From: Achromobacter spanius
GTDB lineage: Bacteria; Pseudomonadota; Gammaproteobacteria; Burkholderiales; Burkholderiaceae_B
DNA length: 64,000 nt
Reading direction: 5' to 3'
Assembly: GCF_002812705.1 (NCBI RefSeq)
Contig: NZ_CP025030.1
Location: 3,844,001 to 3,908,000, forward strand
Positions 24,511-33,078 of the stretch are shown here, one piece after another (position 1 is the first letter of the stretch; every line of letters starts with the position of its first letter). The notes below the pieces were generated by a model. That model worked only from the letters and a program-made list of their open reading frames with translations, was not told the origin of the DNA and ran no database searches. Made by a program: the position numbers and the translations under genes.

Positions 24511-25979
24511 AACGATTCACCTTGACCCAACGCCTGTCCGCCGTCTTTGCGCTGCTGTTGCTGGCCTGCTGCGGCGCGTCGGCCTGGTTGCAGATCGCCG
24601 CCAATTCACGCTACGAGCAGGAAGTGGTGCAGCGCCTGTCCAGCGGGCTGGCGCAGCATATTGCGGGCAGCACCGAGCTGATGGACGCCAACGGCTGGAA
24701 GCCCGATGCGGTGCGCTCGCTGTTCGACATGCTGATGGCGGTGAACCCCGCCGTGGAGGTCTATCTGCTGAACAACGATGGCCGCATCGTGGGCGATGCC
24801 GCGCCGGCCGGGCAGATCAAGCGGCGCCAGGTGGACTTGGCCCCGGTCAAGCGCCTGCTGGCGGGCGGCATGCTGCCCATTGTGGGCGACGACCCGCGCA
24901 GCGAGGATGCCCAGAAGGTGTTCAGCGCCGCGCCCGTGCGCGTGGGAACGTCGGACGCGGGCTATGTGTACGTGGTGCTGCAAGGGCAGGCGCATGATGC
25001 GCTGGCGATGTCGGTGTCGCGCAGTTCGGTGTTGCGCACCACGCTGTGGTCGATTGCCTTGGTGGCCTTGCTGGGGCTGGTGGCGGGCTTGACGGCGTTT
25101 GCGCTCATTACGCGGCCGCTGCGTGCCTTGACGCGGGCAGTCAGCGCGTTTGAAGGCGATGACGGCAAGGCGCTGGCCGCCTTGGCCCGGCCGGGCGACG
25201 CCACGGACCAGAGCTTGAATGAAATCTCGGTACTGCGTCGCAGCTTCGTGCAGATGGGCGGACGCATCTCGGACCAATGGCGCGAGCTGACGCGGCAAGA
25301 CCAGCAGCGCCGCGACCTGGTCGCCAATATTTCGCACGACCTGCGCACGCCGCTGACGTCCCTGCATGGCTACCTGGAAACGCTGCGCCTGAAAGACGAA
25401 ACGCTGGACGCCAGCGAGCGCCGCCGGTATCTGGACATTGCGCTGGCGCAAAGCCGCAAGGTGGGACGTTTGGCGCAAGAACTCTTTGAACTGGCGCGCC
25501 TGGAGTCGGGCTTGGTGCGGCTGGAACCGGAAACGTTTTCCCTGCCGGAACTGGTGCAGGACGTGATGCAGAAGTTTGAGCTGGCCGCCGAAGCCCGACA
25601 GCAGGAACTGACGACCGACATTCCCCAGGCCTTGCCCCTGGTGCGGGCCGACTTGGGCCTGATCGAGCGCGTGCTGACGAACCTGCTGGACAACGCCATT
25701 CGCCATAGCCCACCGGGCAGCCGGATTGACTTGCAGTTGGGCGTGGCGCAGAACCGCGTGCAGGTGCAGGTGAGCGATACGGGCAAGGGCATTCCGCCTG
25801 AACTGCGCAACGGTTTGTTCACGCGCGCCTCGGCGTTGAACCGAGGGCCGCGTGATGGCGGCGGGCTGGGTCTGGTGATTGTGCAGCGCATTCTGCAACT
25901 GCATCAAAGCGAGATCCGGCTGGTGGAACGGCCGGAACCGGGGGCGGTGTTTCAGTTTGATTTGTCGGCGGCGCGGTAG
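24507..25979 (+). CDS. Membrane sensor histidine kinase
   Basis: A 490-residue kinase. Helices at about residues 10-30 and 180-205 enclose a periplasmic sensor domain of about 150 residues, followed by a HAMP-like linker (TRPLRALTRAVSAFEGDD). The phospho-acceptor His277 lies in NISHDLRTPLTSLHGYLE. The ATP-binding part has the N box (NLLDNAIRHSP), G1 (DTGKGIPPEL) and G2 (DGGGLGLVIVQ). It is translationally coupled to the response regulator. The signal is unknown; location beside periplasmic methionine-repair genes suggests oxidants such as hypochlorite. Confidence 0.92.
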   Translation: MKRFTLTQRLSAVFALLLLACCGASAWLQIAANSRYEQEVVQRLSSGLAQHIAGSTELMDANGWKPDAVRSLFDMLMAVNPAVEVYLLNNDGRIVGDAAPAGQIKRRQVDLAPVKRLLAGGMLPIVGDDPRSEDAQKVFSAAPVRVGTSDAGYVYVVLQGQAHDALAMSVSRSSVLRTTLWSIALVALLGLVAGLTAFALITRPLRALTRAVSAFEGDDGKALAALARPGDATDQSLNEISVLRRSFVQMGGRISDQWRELTRQDQQRRDLVANISHDLRTPLTSLHGYLETLRLKDETLDASERRRYLDIALAQSRKVGRLAQELFELARLESGLVRLEPETFSLPELVQDVMQKFELAAEARQQELTTDIPQALPLVRADLGLIERVLTNLLDNAIRHSPPGSRIDLQLGVAQNRVQVQVSDTGKGIPPELRNGLFTRASALNRGPRDGGGLGLVIVQRILQLHQSEIRLVERPEPGAVFQFDLSAAR

Positions 25980-26049
25980 GCGAAGCTGGCCGCCGCCGAC
26001 GGGTTTTATTTGCTTAAGCCACTTGAGCCACGTAGGCCACTTAGGCTAA

Positions 26050-27207
26050 TTACGCCGCCGTCGGCATCTGTCCGTGCAGCAGATAGTCCATCAATTCGCG
26101 CACCGACCTCATGGCGCTGCCGAACGGCAGCTTGGACGCGCCCCGGAAGAACAGGCCACGGCTGACTTCACCACGTAGCGCCGCAGCCAGCTTCAAGTCG
26201 ATGCAAAACTGCCCAAAGCGCGACAGGCCATCGCGCAGCCCGCATTGCGTCAGGCAGTCCATGCGCTGGCTGCAACGGCGCGGGTCGCAGCGCGTGCCGG
26301 CTTGCAGGGTGGCTTCCTGGCGCAGATAGCGCGTCAGCCACGGCGTGGCGACCGCGCGCGCGGGCAGGCCGGCCACGCTGGTGAATTCGGCCAGTTGGGC
26401 CGGGTCCGCATCCATCAGCACGCGCTTGAAGTTTTCATGGGCATCGCCTTCCCGGGTGACGGCGAACGCGGTGCCCACCTGCACGCCATCGGCGCCGTGG
26501 GCAAGCCAATGTCGCACTTGATCATGGCTGCCTACGCCGCCCGCCACGATCAGCTTGGGGGCGTCGCTGCCCAATTGCAGTTCATCGAACAGCGCATGGC
26601 AGTCGGCCAGCACGCGCTGGAAATCAAAGCGTTCGTCATGAATGTCGGTGATGCGCGCGGCGCCCAGATGGCCGCCCGCATGGCCGGGGTGTTCGATCAC
26701 CACGGCGTCGGCCAGCCGGCCTTTTTTCATCCATTTCTTCAACACGACGGCCACGCCGCGCGCTTCGGACAAGATCGGTACCAACGCCACCTTGGGAAAG
26801 TCCGCCGTCATCTCGGGCAGGTCCATCGGCAGCCCCGCGCCCATCACAATGGCCTGCGCGCCGCTTTCGCAGGCTTGCCGCACCAGCGCGGGGTGGCCGC
26901 GCACGGCTTTCATGACGTTCACCGCCACCAGGCCCCGGCCTTGCGCCGTGTCCAGCGCGGCGCGCACTTCGCGGTCCAGGGCAAGCAGGTTGACGCTGTC
27001 GATCAGGTCGCGGTCATTGCACTTGTCGGTTCTTTCAAGCAGGTCGGGATGGTGGTGGCGCAAATCAATGCTGGCAATGGTGCCCACCGCGTTCTGGCTG
27101 GCCACGGCGCCCGCCAGCCGATGCGCCGACACGCCGACGCCCATGCCGCCCTGCACGATGGGCAGCAGCTCTCGGCCGCCCAGTTTGAGTGATTTGAACC
27201 ACGTCAT
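26050..27207 (-). CDS. Nitronate monooxygenase / 2-nitropropane-dioxygenase-like flavoprotein
   Basis: A 385-residue TIM-barrel FMN enzyme of the nitronate monooxygenase superfamily. Recognisable elements are PIVQGGMGVGVS at the start (FMN phosphate side), VIEHPGHAGGHLG in the middle where the family has its catalytic His region, and PKLIVAGGVGSHDQVRHWLAHGAD with VQVGTAFAVT binding the flavin phosphate. A Cys-rich stretch (CDPRRCSQRMDCLTQC) near residue 310 is unusual and resembles the C-terminal extension of PfaD-like relatives. The ATG at 27207 is preceded by AGGAAAGG. It appears to be a single-gene unit; its substrate is not known. Confidence 0.85.
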   Translation of the reverse strand: MTWFKSLKLGGRELLPIVQGGMGVGVSAHRLAGAVASQNAVGTIASIDLRHHHPDLLERTDKCNDRDLIDSVNLLALDREVRAALDTAQGRGLVAVNVMKAVRGHPALVRQACESGAQAIVMGAGLPMDLPEMTADFPKVALVPILSEARGVAVVLKKWMKKGRLADAVVIEHPGHAGGHLGAARITDIHDERFDFQRVLADCHALFDELQLGSDAPKLIVAGGVGSHDQVRHWLAHGADGVQVGTAFAVTREGDAHENFKRVLMDADPAQLAEFTSVAGLPARAVATPWLTRYLRQEATLQAGTRCDPRRCSQRMDCLTQCGLRDGLSRFGQFCIDLKLAAALRGEVSRGLFFRGASKLPFGSAMRSVRELMDYLLHGQMPTAA

Positions 27208-27298
27208 GTTGAAGCCTTTCCTCTGGTCAAGTGGACAGAGGCTAGAGCAAGGCATGACGGGTTGCCTTGCGCGGGATCAAGCGGCGGGGTGATGGGGC

Positions 27299-27322
27299 GC
27301 AGCGACGCAGCGACGCAGCGAC
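27299..27322. repeat. Three tandem copies of an 8-bp unit GCAGCGAC
   Basis: Perfect 3 x 8 bp direct repeat in the intergenic region between the nitronate monooxygenase and IclR genes. No function is evident. Confidence 0.7.
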
Positions 27323-27394
27323 TAAGGGGCGCGACGGGCGCGGCGGATGTGGCGGGCGCTGCCGGGGCGCCGCGCGTGACGAGCGCCGCGGGCC

Positions 27395-28123
27395 TTAGCC
27401 CACGCGGCCGGTCAGGCGCCGGGCTGCGTTTAGCACATGGCTCAGATGGTCGGGGTTGTAGCGGTGCACGGGCGCGGTCAGCGTCACGGCGGCGGCGAGG
27501 CCACCCGACAGCAAAAATACCGGCGCCGATATGCCCGCCACTTCGTTCAGGCGGTCGCCCATGGCGGCAAAGTAGCCGTCCTGGCGGATGCGCGTGTAAA
27601 GCGCTTGTTCGGGGCCGGGCGCCTTGCCCAGGATGTCATCGAAAGCCGTCAGCACGCGCCCACCGCTGCCGCGTTCCAGCGGCAGCAGGTCGCCCGCGCG
27701 GATATGGTCGCGCACCGGGTTGGGCGAGTCCACGCGGTACAGGCACAGGCGCGCGTCGCCCTGGCGCACGTGATAGGCGGCGCTTTCGCCGGTGGCGGCG
27801 ACCAGGTCGCGCAACACCGGCACCACCACATGCTCAAGGGAAAACGAAGCGGAATAAATGCCGTGCAGGCGTGCAATTTCCGGGCCCAGCGCGTAGCGGC
27901 CGTCATCCAGCCGTTGGATCCATTGCGCGTGTTCAAGCGAAGCCAGCAGGCGCAGCACCGTGCTCTTGTACAGGCGCGTGCGTTCGGCCAATTCCCCCAG
28001 CGACAGGGTGCGGTCGTTGGGCGTGAACACGGCCATCAGGCTCATCGCGCGATCGACCGCGGCAACGCCACCGGCGGCGGCATCGGCGTCGGCAACAGAT
28101 TCGGTGGCAGCTTTACGCGGCAT
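27395..28123 (-). CDS. IclR-family transcriptional regulator
   Basis: A 242-residue IclR regulator from the ATG at 28123 (MPRKAATES); longer in-frame starts add a low-complexity tail. The winged HTH is at about residues 25-85 (LGELAERTRLYKSTVLRLLA) and the GAF-like effector domain covers the rest (ERGSGGRVLTAFDD, GISAPVFLLSGGLAAAVTLT). It is divergent from the HMG-CoA lyase, CoA-transferase and Bug genes, its likely targets. Intermediates such as HMG, HMG-CoA or acetoacetate are plausible ligands, but this is an inference. Confidence 0.9.
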   Translation of the reverse strand: MPRKAATESVADADAAAGGVAAVDRAMSLMAVFTPNDRTLSLGELAERTRLYKSTVLRLLASLEHAQWIQRLDDGRYALGPEIARLHGIYSASFSLEHVVVPVLRDLVAATGESAAYHVRQGDARLCLYRVDSPNPVRDHIRAGDLLPLERGSGGRVLTAFDDILGKAPGPEQALYTRIRQDGYFAAMGDRLNEVAGISAPVFLLSGGLAAAVTLTAPVHRYNPDHLSHVLNAARRLTGRVG

Positions 28124-28286
28124 GGTGGGTCCGCGTGGTGACGGCCAGGGCGCAGGCAATGCGAACGAGCAAGGGAAGGGCGATCGGCATATTCCATCCT
28201 TTAGAACGGCAGGCGCCGCCATTGTAGGCACAGCTTCGCGCCGCGCCGGTATTCGCGCTTGACAGCGAATTTCGCTTCGTCTTTAA

Positions 28287-28321
28287 TTCTATAAGAAAGA
28301 ACACAGTTCTAATAGATAGAA
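28287..28321. promoter_or_regulatory. Candidate IclR operator upstream of the HMG-CoA lyase operon
   Basis: A dyad centred at 28304: TTCTAT, five bases, AGAAC, ACA, GTTCT, five bases, ATAGAA. The core AGAAC-ACA-GTTCT is a perfect palindrome and the outer TTCTAT/ATAGAA arms are also perfect. It ends 18 bases before the start codon, consistent with repression by the divergent IclR protein. Confidence 0.6.
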
Positions 28322-28338
28322 TATAAGGAGACGCAGTC

Positions 28339-29277
28339 ATGGCGGATATCGCGCCCAACCCGGGGCAGGTACTGATCAGCGAAGTGGGCCCGCGCGACGG
28401 CTTGCAGTCGGTGTCGTCCACCATGCCCACGCAGGGCAAATTCCGCTGGATCGACGCGCTGGTGGCGGCCGGCGTGCGCGAGATCGAGGTGGCGTCGTTC
28501 GTGCCGGCTCGCCTGTTGCCGCAGATGGCGGACGCGGCCGAGGTCGTGGCCTACGCCGCGCGCATCCCGGGTTTGACGGTGGTGGCGCTGGTGCCCAATC
28601 TGCGGGGGGCCGAGGCCGCACTGCGGGCAGGCGTGCACAAGCTGACCATGCCGGTATCCGCCAGCCCCGCGCATTCCCTGGCCAACGTCCGCAAGACCCC
28701 GGAAGACATGGTGGAGCAGGTGCGCGCCATTGCCACGCTGCGCGACGAACTTGCGCCCCACGTGAAGCTTGAAGCCGGCATTTCCACCGCGTTCGGCTGC
28801 ACGCTGCAAGGCCTGGTGCCGGAGGACGACGTGATTCGGCTGGCGTTGATGTGCGTGGAGGCAGGCGCGGATGAATCGGGCTTGTCGGACACGGTCGGCC
28901 ACGCCAACCCGGCGCAGGTGCGTCGCTTGTTCCGGCGCCTGCGCGCGGAATTGGGCGCAAAGGCCGGCGCCGCGCACATGCACAACACGCGCGGCCTGGG
29001 CCTGGCCAATTGCCTGGCCGCCTGGGACGAAGGGGTCCGCACGTTCGACAGTTCGCTGGGTGGCTTGGGCGGCTGCCCGTATGCGCCGGGTGCGTCGGGC
29101 AATGTCGTGACCGAAGACCTGGTCTTCATGTTTGAAGCCATGGGCGTGCGTACCGGCATCGACCTGGAAAAAATCGTCGCGGCGCGTCAGCCGCTAGCCG
29201 CCGGCCTGCCGGGCGAACCGCTGTACGGCATGACGCCGGACGCCGGCTTGCCCTTGGGCTTTGTCCAGGCCCGCTAG
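28339..29277 (+). CDS. mvaB: Hydroxymethylglutaryl-CoA lyase
   Basis: A 312-residue TIM-barrel lyase that cleaves HMG-CoA to acetoacetate and acetyl-CoA. It has the N-terminal catalytic block EVGPRDGLQSV, the metal-binding HMHNTRGLGLANCLAAW, and the C-terminal signature DSSLGGLGGCPYAPGASGNV whose Cys is the active-site loop thiol. AAGGAG lies at good spacing before the ATG. It is the first gene of a three-gene operon with a CoA-transferase and a Bug binding protein, and a degradative HMG-CoA reductase lies 5 kb away. Homologous lyases act on related 3-hydroxyacyl-CoAs, but the pairing with the reductase favours HMG-CoA. Confidence 0.9.
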   Translation: MADIAPNPGQVLISEVGPRDGLQSVSSTMPTQGKFRWIDALVAAGVREIEVASFVPARLLPQMADAAEVVAYAARIPGLTVVALVPNLRGAEAALRAGVHKLTMPVSASPAHSLANVRKTPEDMVEQVRAIATLRDELAPHVKLEAGISTAFGCTLQGLVPEDDVIRLALMCVEAGADESGLSDTVGHANPAQVRRLFRRLRAELGAKAGAAHMHNTRGLGLANCLAAWDEGVRTFDSSLGGLGGCPYAPGASGNVVTEDLVFMFEAMGVRTGIDLEKIVAARQPLAAGLPGEPLYGMTPDAGLPLGFVQAR

Positions 29278-29319
29278 CGGCATCCGCTTCCCCCTTATTG
29301 CCACCAAGGTGCATCCCAC

Positions 29320-30525
29320 ATGACTAGCAGTGCAACGTCCCGCCTTCCGTATGAAGGCATCCGCGTCGTCGAGTTCACCCACATGGTGATGGGGCCGACA
29401 TGCGGCATGCTGCTCGCGGACCTGGGCGCGGAAGTGATCAAGGTCGAACCCATAGGCGGCGACACCACCCGCCGCCTGCTGGGCTCCGGCGCGGGCTTCT
29501 TTCCCATGTTCAACCGCAACAAGAAAAGCATTGCGCTGGACCTGAAGCAGCCCGAAGGCGTGGAAGCCGCCTTGCGCCTGATCGACACGGCCGACGTCGT
29601 CAGTGAGAACTTCAAGGCCGGCGTGATGCAGAAGCTGGGCCTGGACTACGCCACCTTGAAGGCGCGCAACCCCCGGCTGATCTACGTCAGCCACAAAGGC
29701 TTTCTGCCTGGCCCGTACGACAATCGCACCGCCTTGGATGAGGTCGTGCAGATGATGGGCGGCCTGGCCTATATGACCGGCCGGGCGGGCGACCCGCTGC
29801 GCGCGGGGTCCAGCGTGAACGACATCATGGGCGGCATGTTCGGCGCGATGGGCACCATGGCCGCGCTGGCCCAGCGCGAACACACGGGCGTGGGCGCCGA
29901 GGTGCAAGCCTCGCTGTTCGAGAACAACGTGTTTCTGGTTGGGCAGCACATGATGCAGTACGCAGTGACCGGCCGCGCGCCCGCGCCGATGCCCACCCGC
30001 ATATCCGCGTGGGCGGTGTACGACGTGTTCACCGTCAAGCATGGCGAGCAGATTTTCCTGGCGGTGGTCAGCGACAAGCAGTGGGACATTTTCTGCCGCG
30101 CCTTCGGCCTTGAAGAATGGCTGTCGGACCCGCGCCTTGCCACCAACAACGATCGGGTCCGCGCGCGAGATTGGCTTATGCCGCTGCTGCGTTCGCATCT
30201 GGCGGGACATAGCGCGGCGGAACTGGCCGCGCGCTTCGAAGCAGAAGGCTTGCCCTTCGCGCCCATCACCCGGCCCGAGCAACTGTTCGATGACCCGCAT
30301 CTGAAAGCCACCGGCGGGCTGGCGCCGATCACGCTGCCGGATGGCACTGACAGCTTCGTGCCGCTGACCCCGTTGACGCTGGACGGGCGGCAACCCCCCA
30401 TCCGTTTGCAGCCCCCGGCTGTGGGCGAACACACCGACGCGCTCTTGCGGGCGGTCGGCTATCGCGACGATGAGATCGCGGCCTTGAAAGCAAGGCGCAT
30501 AACAGAAGGAGACACACCATCATGA
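29320..30525 (+). CDS. Family III (CaiB/BaiF) CoA-transferase
   Basis: A 401-residue CoA-transferase of the formyl-CoA transferase family. Recognisable blocks are GIRVVEFTHMVMGPTCGMLL, DLGAEVIKVEPIGGD, NRNKKSIALDLKQPEGV and the region of the catalytic Asp (SVNDIMGGMFGAMGTMAAL). In this operon it may activate 3-hydroxy-3-methylglutarate with CoA from succinyl-CoA, comparable to mammalian SUGCT, feeding the HMG-CoA lyase upstream. The substrate is inferred from neighbours only. The stop overlaps the next start by 4 bp. Confidence 0.88.
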   Translation: MTSSATSRLPYEGIRVVEFTHMVMGPTCGMLLADLGAEVIKVEPIGGDTTRRLLGSGAGFFPMFNRNKKSIALDLKQPEGVEAALRLIDTADVVSENFKAGVMQKLGLDYATLKARNPRLIYVSHKGFLPGPYDNRTALDEVVQMMGGLAYMTGRAGDPLRAGSSVNDIMGGMFGAMGTMAALAQREHTGVGAEVQASLFENNVFLVGQHMMQYAVTGRAPAPMPTRISAWAVYDVFTVKHGEQIFLAVVSDKQWDIFCRAFGLEEWLSDPRLATNNDRVRARDWLMPLLRSHLAGHSAAELAARFEAEGLPFAPITRPEQLFDDPHLKATGGLAPITLPDGTDSFVPLTPLTLDGRQPPIRLQPPAVGEHTDALLRAVGYRDDEIAALKARRITEGDTPS

Positions 30526-31508
30526 TCGCTTTGACCCGACGCTCGTTCCTGGGCGCAACCCTGTGCGCGGCGGCCTTGCCGTTGCGCCTGCATGCCGCAT
30601 CCGCGTATCCCGACGGCCGGCCCATCCGGCTGATCGTGCCCTACACGCCGGGCGGCGGCACCGATTCGGTGGCGCGCGCCATCGCCGCCAAGATCACGGG
30701 GGCGGCAGGGTGGTCGGTAGTGGTGGAAAACCGCCCCGGCGCGGGCGGCAACATTGGCATGGACCAAGTGGCCAAGACCCGGCCCGACGGCTTCATGCTG
30801 GGCATGGGCCAAACCGCCAATCTGGCAATCAACCCCGCGCTGATGCCCAAGATGCCGTTCGATGCCGGCAAGGATTTCGCGGCGGTCGCCATGATTGCGT
30901 CGCTGCCCGTGGTGCTGGTGGTGAAGGCCAACGCGCGATGGAACACGCTGGCCGACCTGGTCAAAGAAGCGCGCGCGCAGCCCGGCGCCATCAAGCAGGC
31001 GCTTGCCGGTTCGGGCACGGTGGGCCACCTGGCGGGCGAGCTGCTGGCGTATCAGGCCAAGTTCCAGGTGCTGAATGTGCCGTACCGGGGCGCGGCGCCC
31101 GCGTTGAACGACCTGCTGGGCGAGAACACCGACTACATGTTCGCCACGCCGCAGGCCGCGCAGGAAATGCTGAAAGGAAAAGTGCTGCGCCCCTTGGCTG
31201 TCAGCGCTCGCGAGCGCCTGTCCATCCTGCCGGATGTGCCGACCGTGGCGGAATCCGGATTCGACGGTTTCGAGGCCTTGGACTGGAAGGCGCTGGTGGC
31301 GCCCGCCGGCACCCCGCCCGAGGTGATCGAGACGGTCAACAGCGTGGTGCAAAAGGTGCTGGCGGACCCGGCCACCATCGCCATGTTCACGGCGGAAGGC
31401 AGCAAGGCGATGGGCGGTTCGCCCCAAGTGGCGCAGCAATACATTCTGGACGAACAAAAGAAATGGGCGGCGCTGATCCGCGAAGCCGGCATCCAGACGG
31501 CGGCTTGA
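30522..31508 (+). CDS. Bug-family tripartite tricarboxylate transporter substrate-binding protein
   Basis: A 328-residue periplasmic binding protein with an RRSFLGATL-type signal peptide (cut after LHA). Typical Bug features are RPIRLIVPYTPGGGTDSVAR at the mature N-terminus, VENRPGAGGNIG and PYRGAAPALNDLLG. Such proteins deliver carboxylates to TctA/TctB permeases. Here a TctA-like permease is encoded in the opposing operon at 31690-33078, so the two may be partners for mevalonate or HMG uptake. Coupled to the CoA-transferase gene by an ATGA overlap. Confidence 0.9.
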   Translation: MIALTRRSFLGATLCAAALPLRLHAASAYPDGRPIRLIVPYTPGGGTDSVARAIAAKITGAAGWSVVVENRPGAGGNIGMDQVAKTRPDGFMLGMGQTANLAINPALMPKMPFDAGKDFAAVAMIASLPVVLVVKANARWNTLADLVKEARAQPGAIKQALAGSGTVGHLAGELLAYQAKFQVLNVPYRGAAPALNDLLGENTDYMFATPQAAQEMLKGKVLRPLAVSARERLSILPDVPTVAESGFDGFEALDWKALVAPAGTPPEVIETVNSVVQKVLADPATIAMFTAEGSKAMGGSPQVAQQYILDEQKKWAALIREAGIQTAA

Positions 31509-31528
31509 ACCCGTTGGTGGGGCAAGTG

Positions 31529-31684
31529 ATGAGCGACCCCGCCATGCATGGCGCGGCAAGGCGCGCGGCATCGTTCCATGCCGGCAGCACGGTCACCAAT
31601 GTGGCAATACGCCCCGATGGCGGCTCCGTCGTGATGACGGAATCCGCAACCGGGGCGATTCTGGAAGCGCCGTTGCCAGCGTAG
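31529..31684 (+). pseudogene. SMP-30/gluconolactonase family C-terminal remnant
   Basis: An in-frame 51-codon ORF whose second half (STVTNVAIRPDGGSVVMTES then ATGAILEAPL) resembles the last beta-propeller blade of SMP-30/gluconolactonase/LRE proteins, normally about 300 residues. It lies between the convergent Bug and TctA genes, 5 bp from the TctA stop. It appears to be the scar of a deleted gene; residual function is unlikely. Confidence 0.6.
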
Positions 31685-31689
31685 CGCGA

Positions 31690-33078
31690 TCAGGCCATCA
31701 GCTTCACAATCGCCGGCACCGACAGCACGGCCGTGTAGTAACCCATGAACTGCACGCCCGTGTTGAAGCCGAAGCGGCGCGACAGCAGGCCGCCGAAGAG
31801 GCCCATCGTCAGAATGACCAGCAGGCCCAGAAACTGGCCTTCCCAGATGCTGATGACGATGATCAGGCCCACGAAGGTGGCGATGATGGCTTCGTGGCTG
31901 ACGCGGCGCGACACGAACAGGGCGGCGCGGCGCGCGAAGTTCATGGCGAAGGGGTAAGACACCAGCGCCGCCAGCAGCACGGCCAGCATGCCGTAGCCCA
32001 GGAATTCCCAGTGGTTCAGCAGGTTGTGCAGGTTATGCGTCTGGCCGGTGGCGGCGTCCACCGTGAAGCGCGGCGGCGCGTTGAACAGCGGCGCGGCGGG
32101 GCCGGCGGCCACGGGGCTGAGCGGCAGGCCGAATGCGATCAGCGGAATCAGCGCCTCGGCAATGTAGGTGGCTTCGGTGACGCCGTTGCGCGCAGACAGC
32201 ACCGTCGTCAGGCGATGGTACGCATGCTTGATGCGCGAACCCACCAGCTCGCCCAGCACCACGGTCATGGCGACGGGGCTGAACACGAAGGTGGCGCTGG
32301 AGATGGCGGCGGTGGCCAGCGTCCAGCGGGTCTGCACGCGGTCCATGACCTTGAGCGGGTTGGGGAAATAGCCCGACCAGCCCTTGACGTCGGGCGCCAG
32401 CGAGAACGTGCGGACCTTGTCGCGCATCATTGTCTTGCGCCCCACGGGCGACACCACGGTGAACAGATCCGCGATCAACGGGCCGATGGCGATGCCCAGG
32501 AAGTAGCTGATGCTGAGCTTGACGCCGTACTTGGCGGTCAGGCTTTGCAGGGCAATGATCACCACCACAAAGGGCACCAGCAGCGCGACCGCCGACCAGC
32601 GCCCGGCCGAGAAGTACGCGATGAGCACCGCGGCGGCCAGAAAGATCCAGGGCGCGGATTTGGTGATCGCCGCGCCAAACGGCGCCAGCAATACGGCGAA
32701 CAGCACGGCCAGCGGCACCGCCACGAAGGCGGCCACGATGGCGCCGGACACCATCTTGCGCAAGGCAATGTGCGGCACGCCCAGTTTGCGCAGCATGTTC
32801 GCGTCTTGCAGCAGCGGCGTGGCCAGGGTGTCGCCCGGTATCCCCAGTAGCGCCGTGGGTACCGCGTGCGTCATGTGCTTGGCGACGGCGCCGGCCAGGA
32901 AGAAGGTGAAGACGCCGGCGGGCGGTACGCCCAGCAGCACCACCAGCAGGGTTAGCGGCGCAAGCGTGGTGGTTTCGTCGGTGCCGGACACCAGGCCGAT
33001 GGCGGCAAACACCACCGCGCCCAGCAGGCCCATGGCGGCGGCCACCATGATTTGTTCAAGCAGGATGGGGTCGCTCAT
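31690..33078 (-). CDS. TctA-type tripartite tricarboxylate transporter permease
   Basis: A 462-residue integral membrane protein with about 11-12 helices. The segment ALLGIPGDTLATPLLQDANM corresponds to the conserved IPG loop of TctA proteins (normally IPGTP), and a second re-entrant-like loop follows about residue 305 (PLIAFGLPLSPVAAGPAAPL). It is somewhat shorter than standard TctA (about 500) and belongs to a divergent branch. It overlaps the upstream small membrane-protein gene by 4 bp and lies in the HMG-CoA reductase operon, so uptake of mevalonate or HMG is a reasonable inference. Confidence 0.82.
   Translation of the reverse strand: MSDPILLEQIMVAAAMGLLGAVVFAAIGLVSGTDETTTLAPLTLLVVLLGVPPAGVFTFFLAGAVAKHMTHAVPTALLGIPGDTLATPLLQDANMLRKLGVPHIALRKMVSGAIVAAFVAVPLAVLFAVLLAPFGAAITKSAPWIFLAAAVLIAYFSAGRWSAVALLVPFVVVIIALQSLTAKYGVKLSISYFLGIAIGPLIADLFTVVSPVGRKTMMRDKVRTFSLAPDVKGWSGYFPNPLKVMDRVQTRWTLATAAISSATFVFSPVAMTVVLGELVGSRIKHAYHRLTTVLSARNGVTEATYIAEALIPLIAFGLPLSPVAAGPAAPLFNAPPRFTVDAATGQTHNLHNLLNHWEFLGYGMLAVLLAALVSYPFAMNFARRAALFVSRRVSHEAIIATFVGLIIVISIWEGQFLGLLVILTMGLFGGLLSRRFGFNTGVQFMGYYTAVLSVPAIVKLMA

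Noticed and set aside
25980..26049. Short repeated GCCAC/TTAGGC words after the histidine kinase gene
   Set aside because: Imperfect and too short to call a terminator or repeat family.
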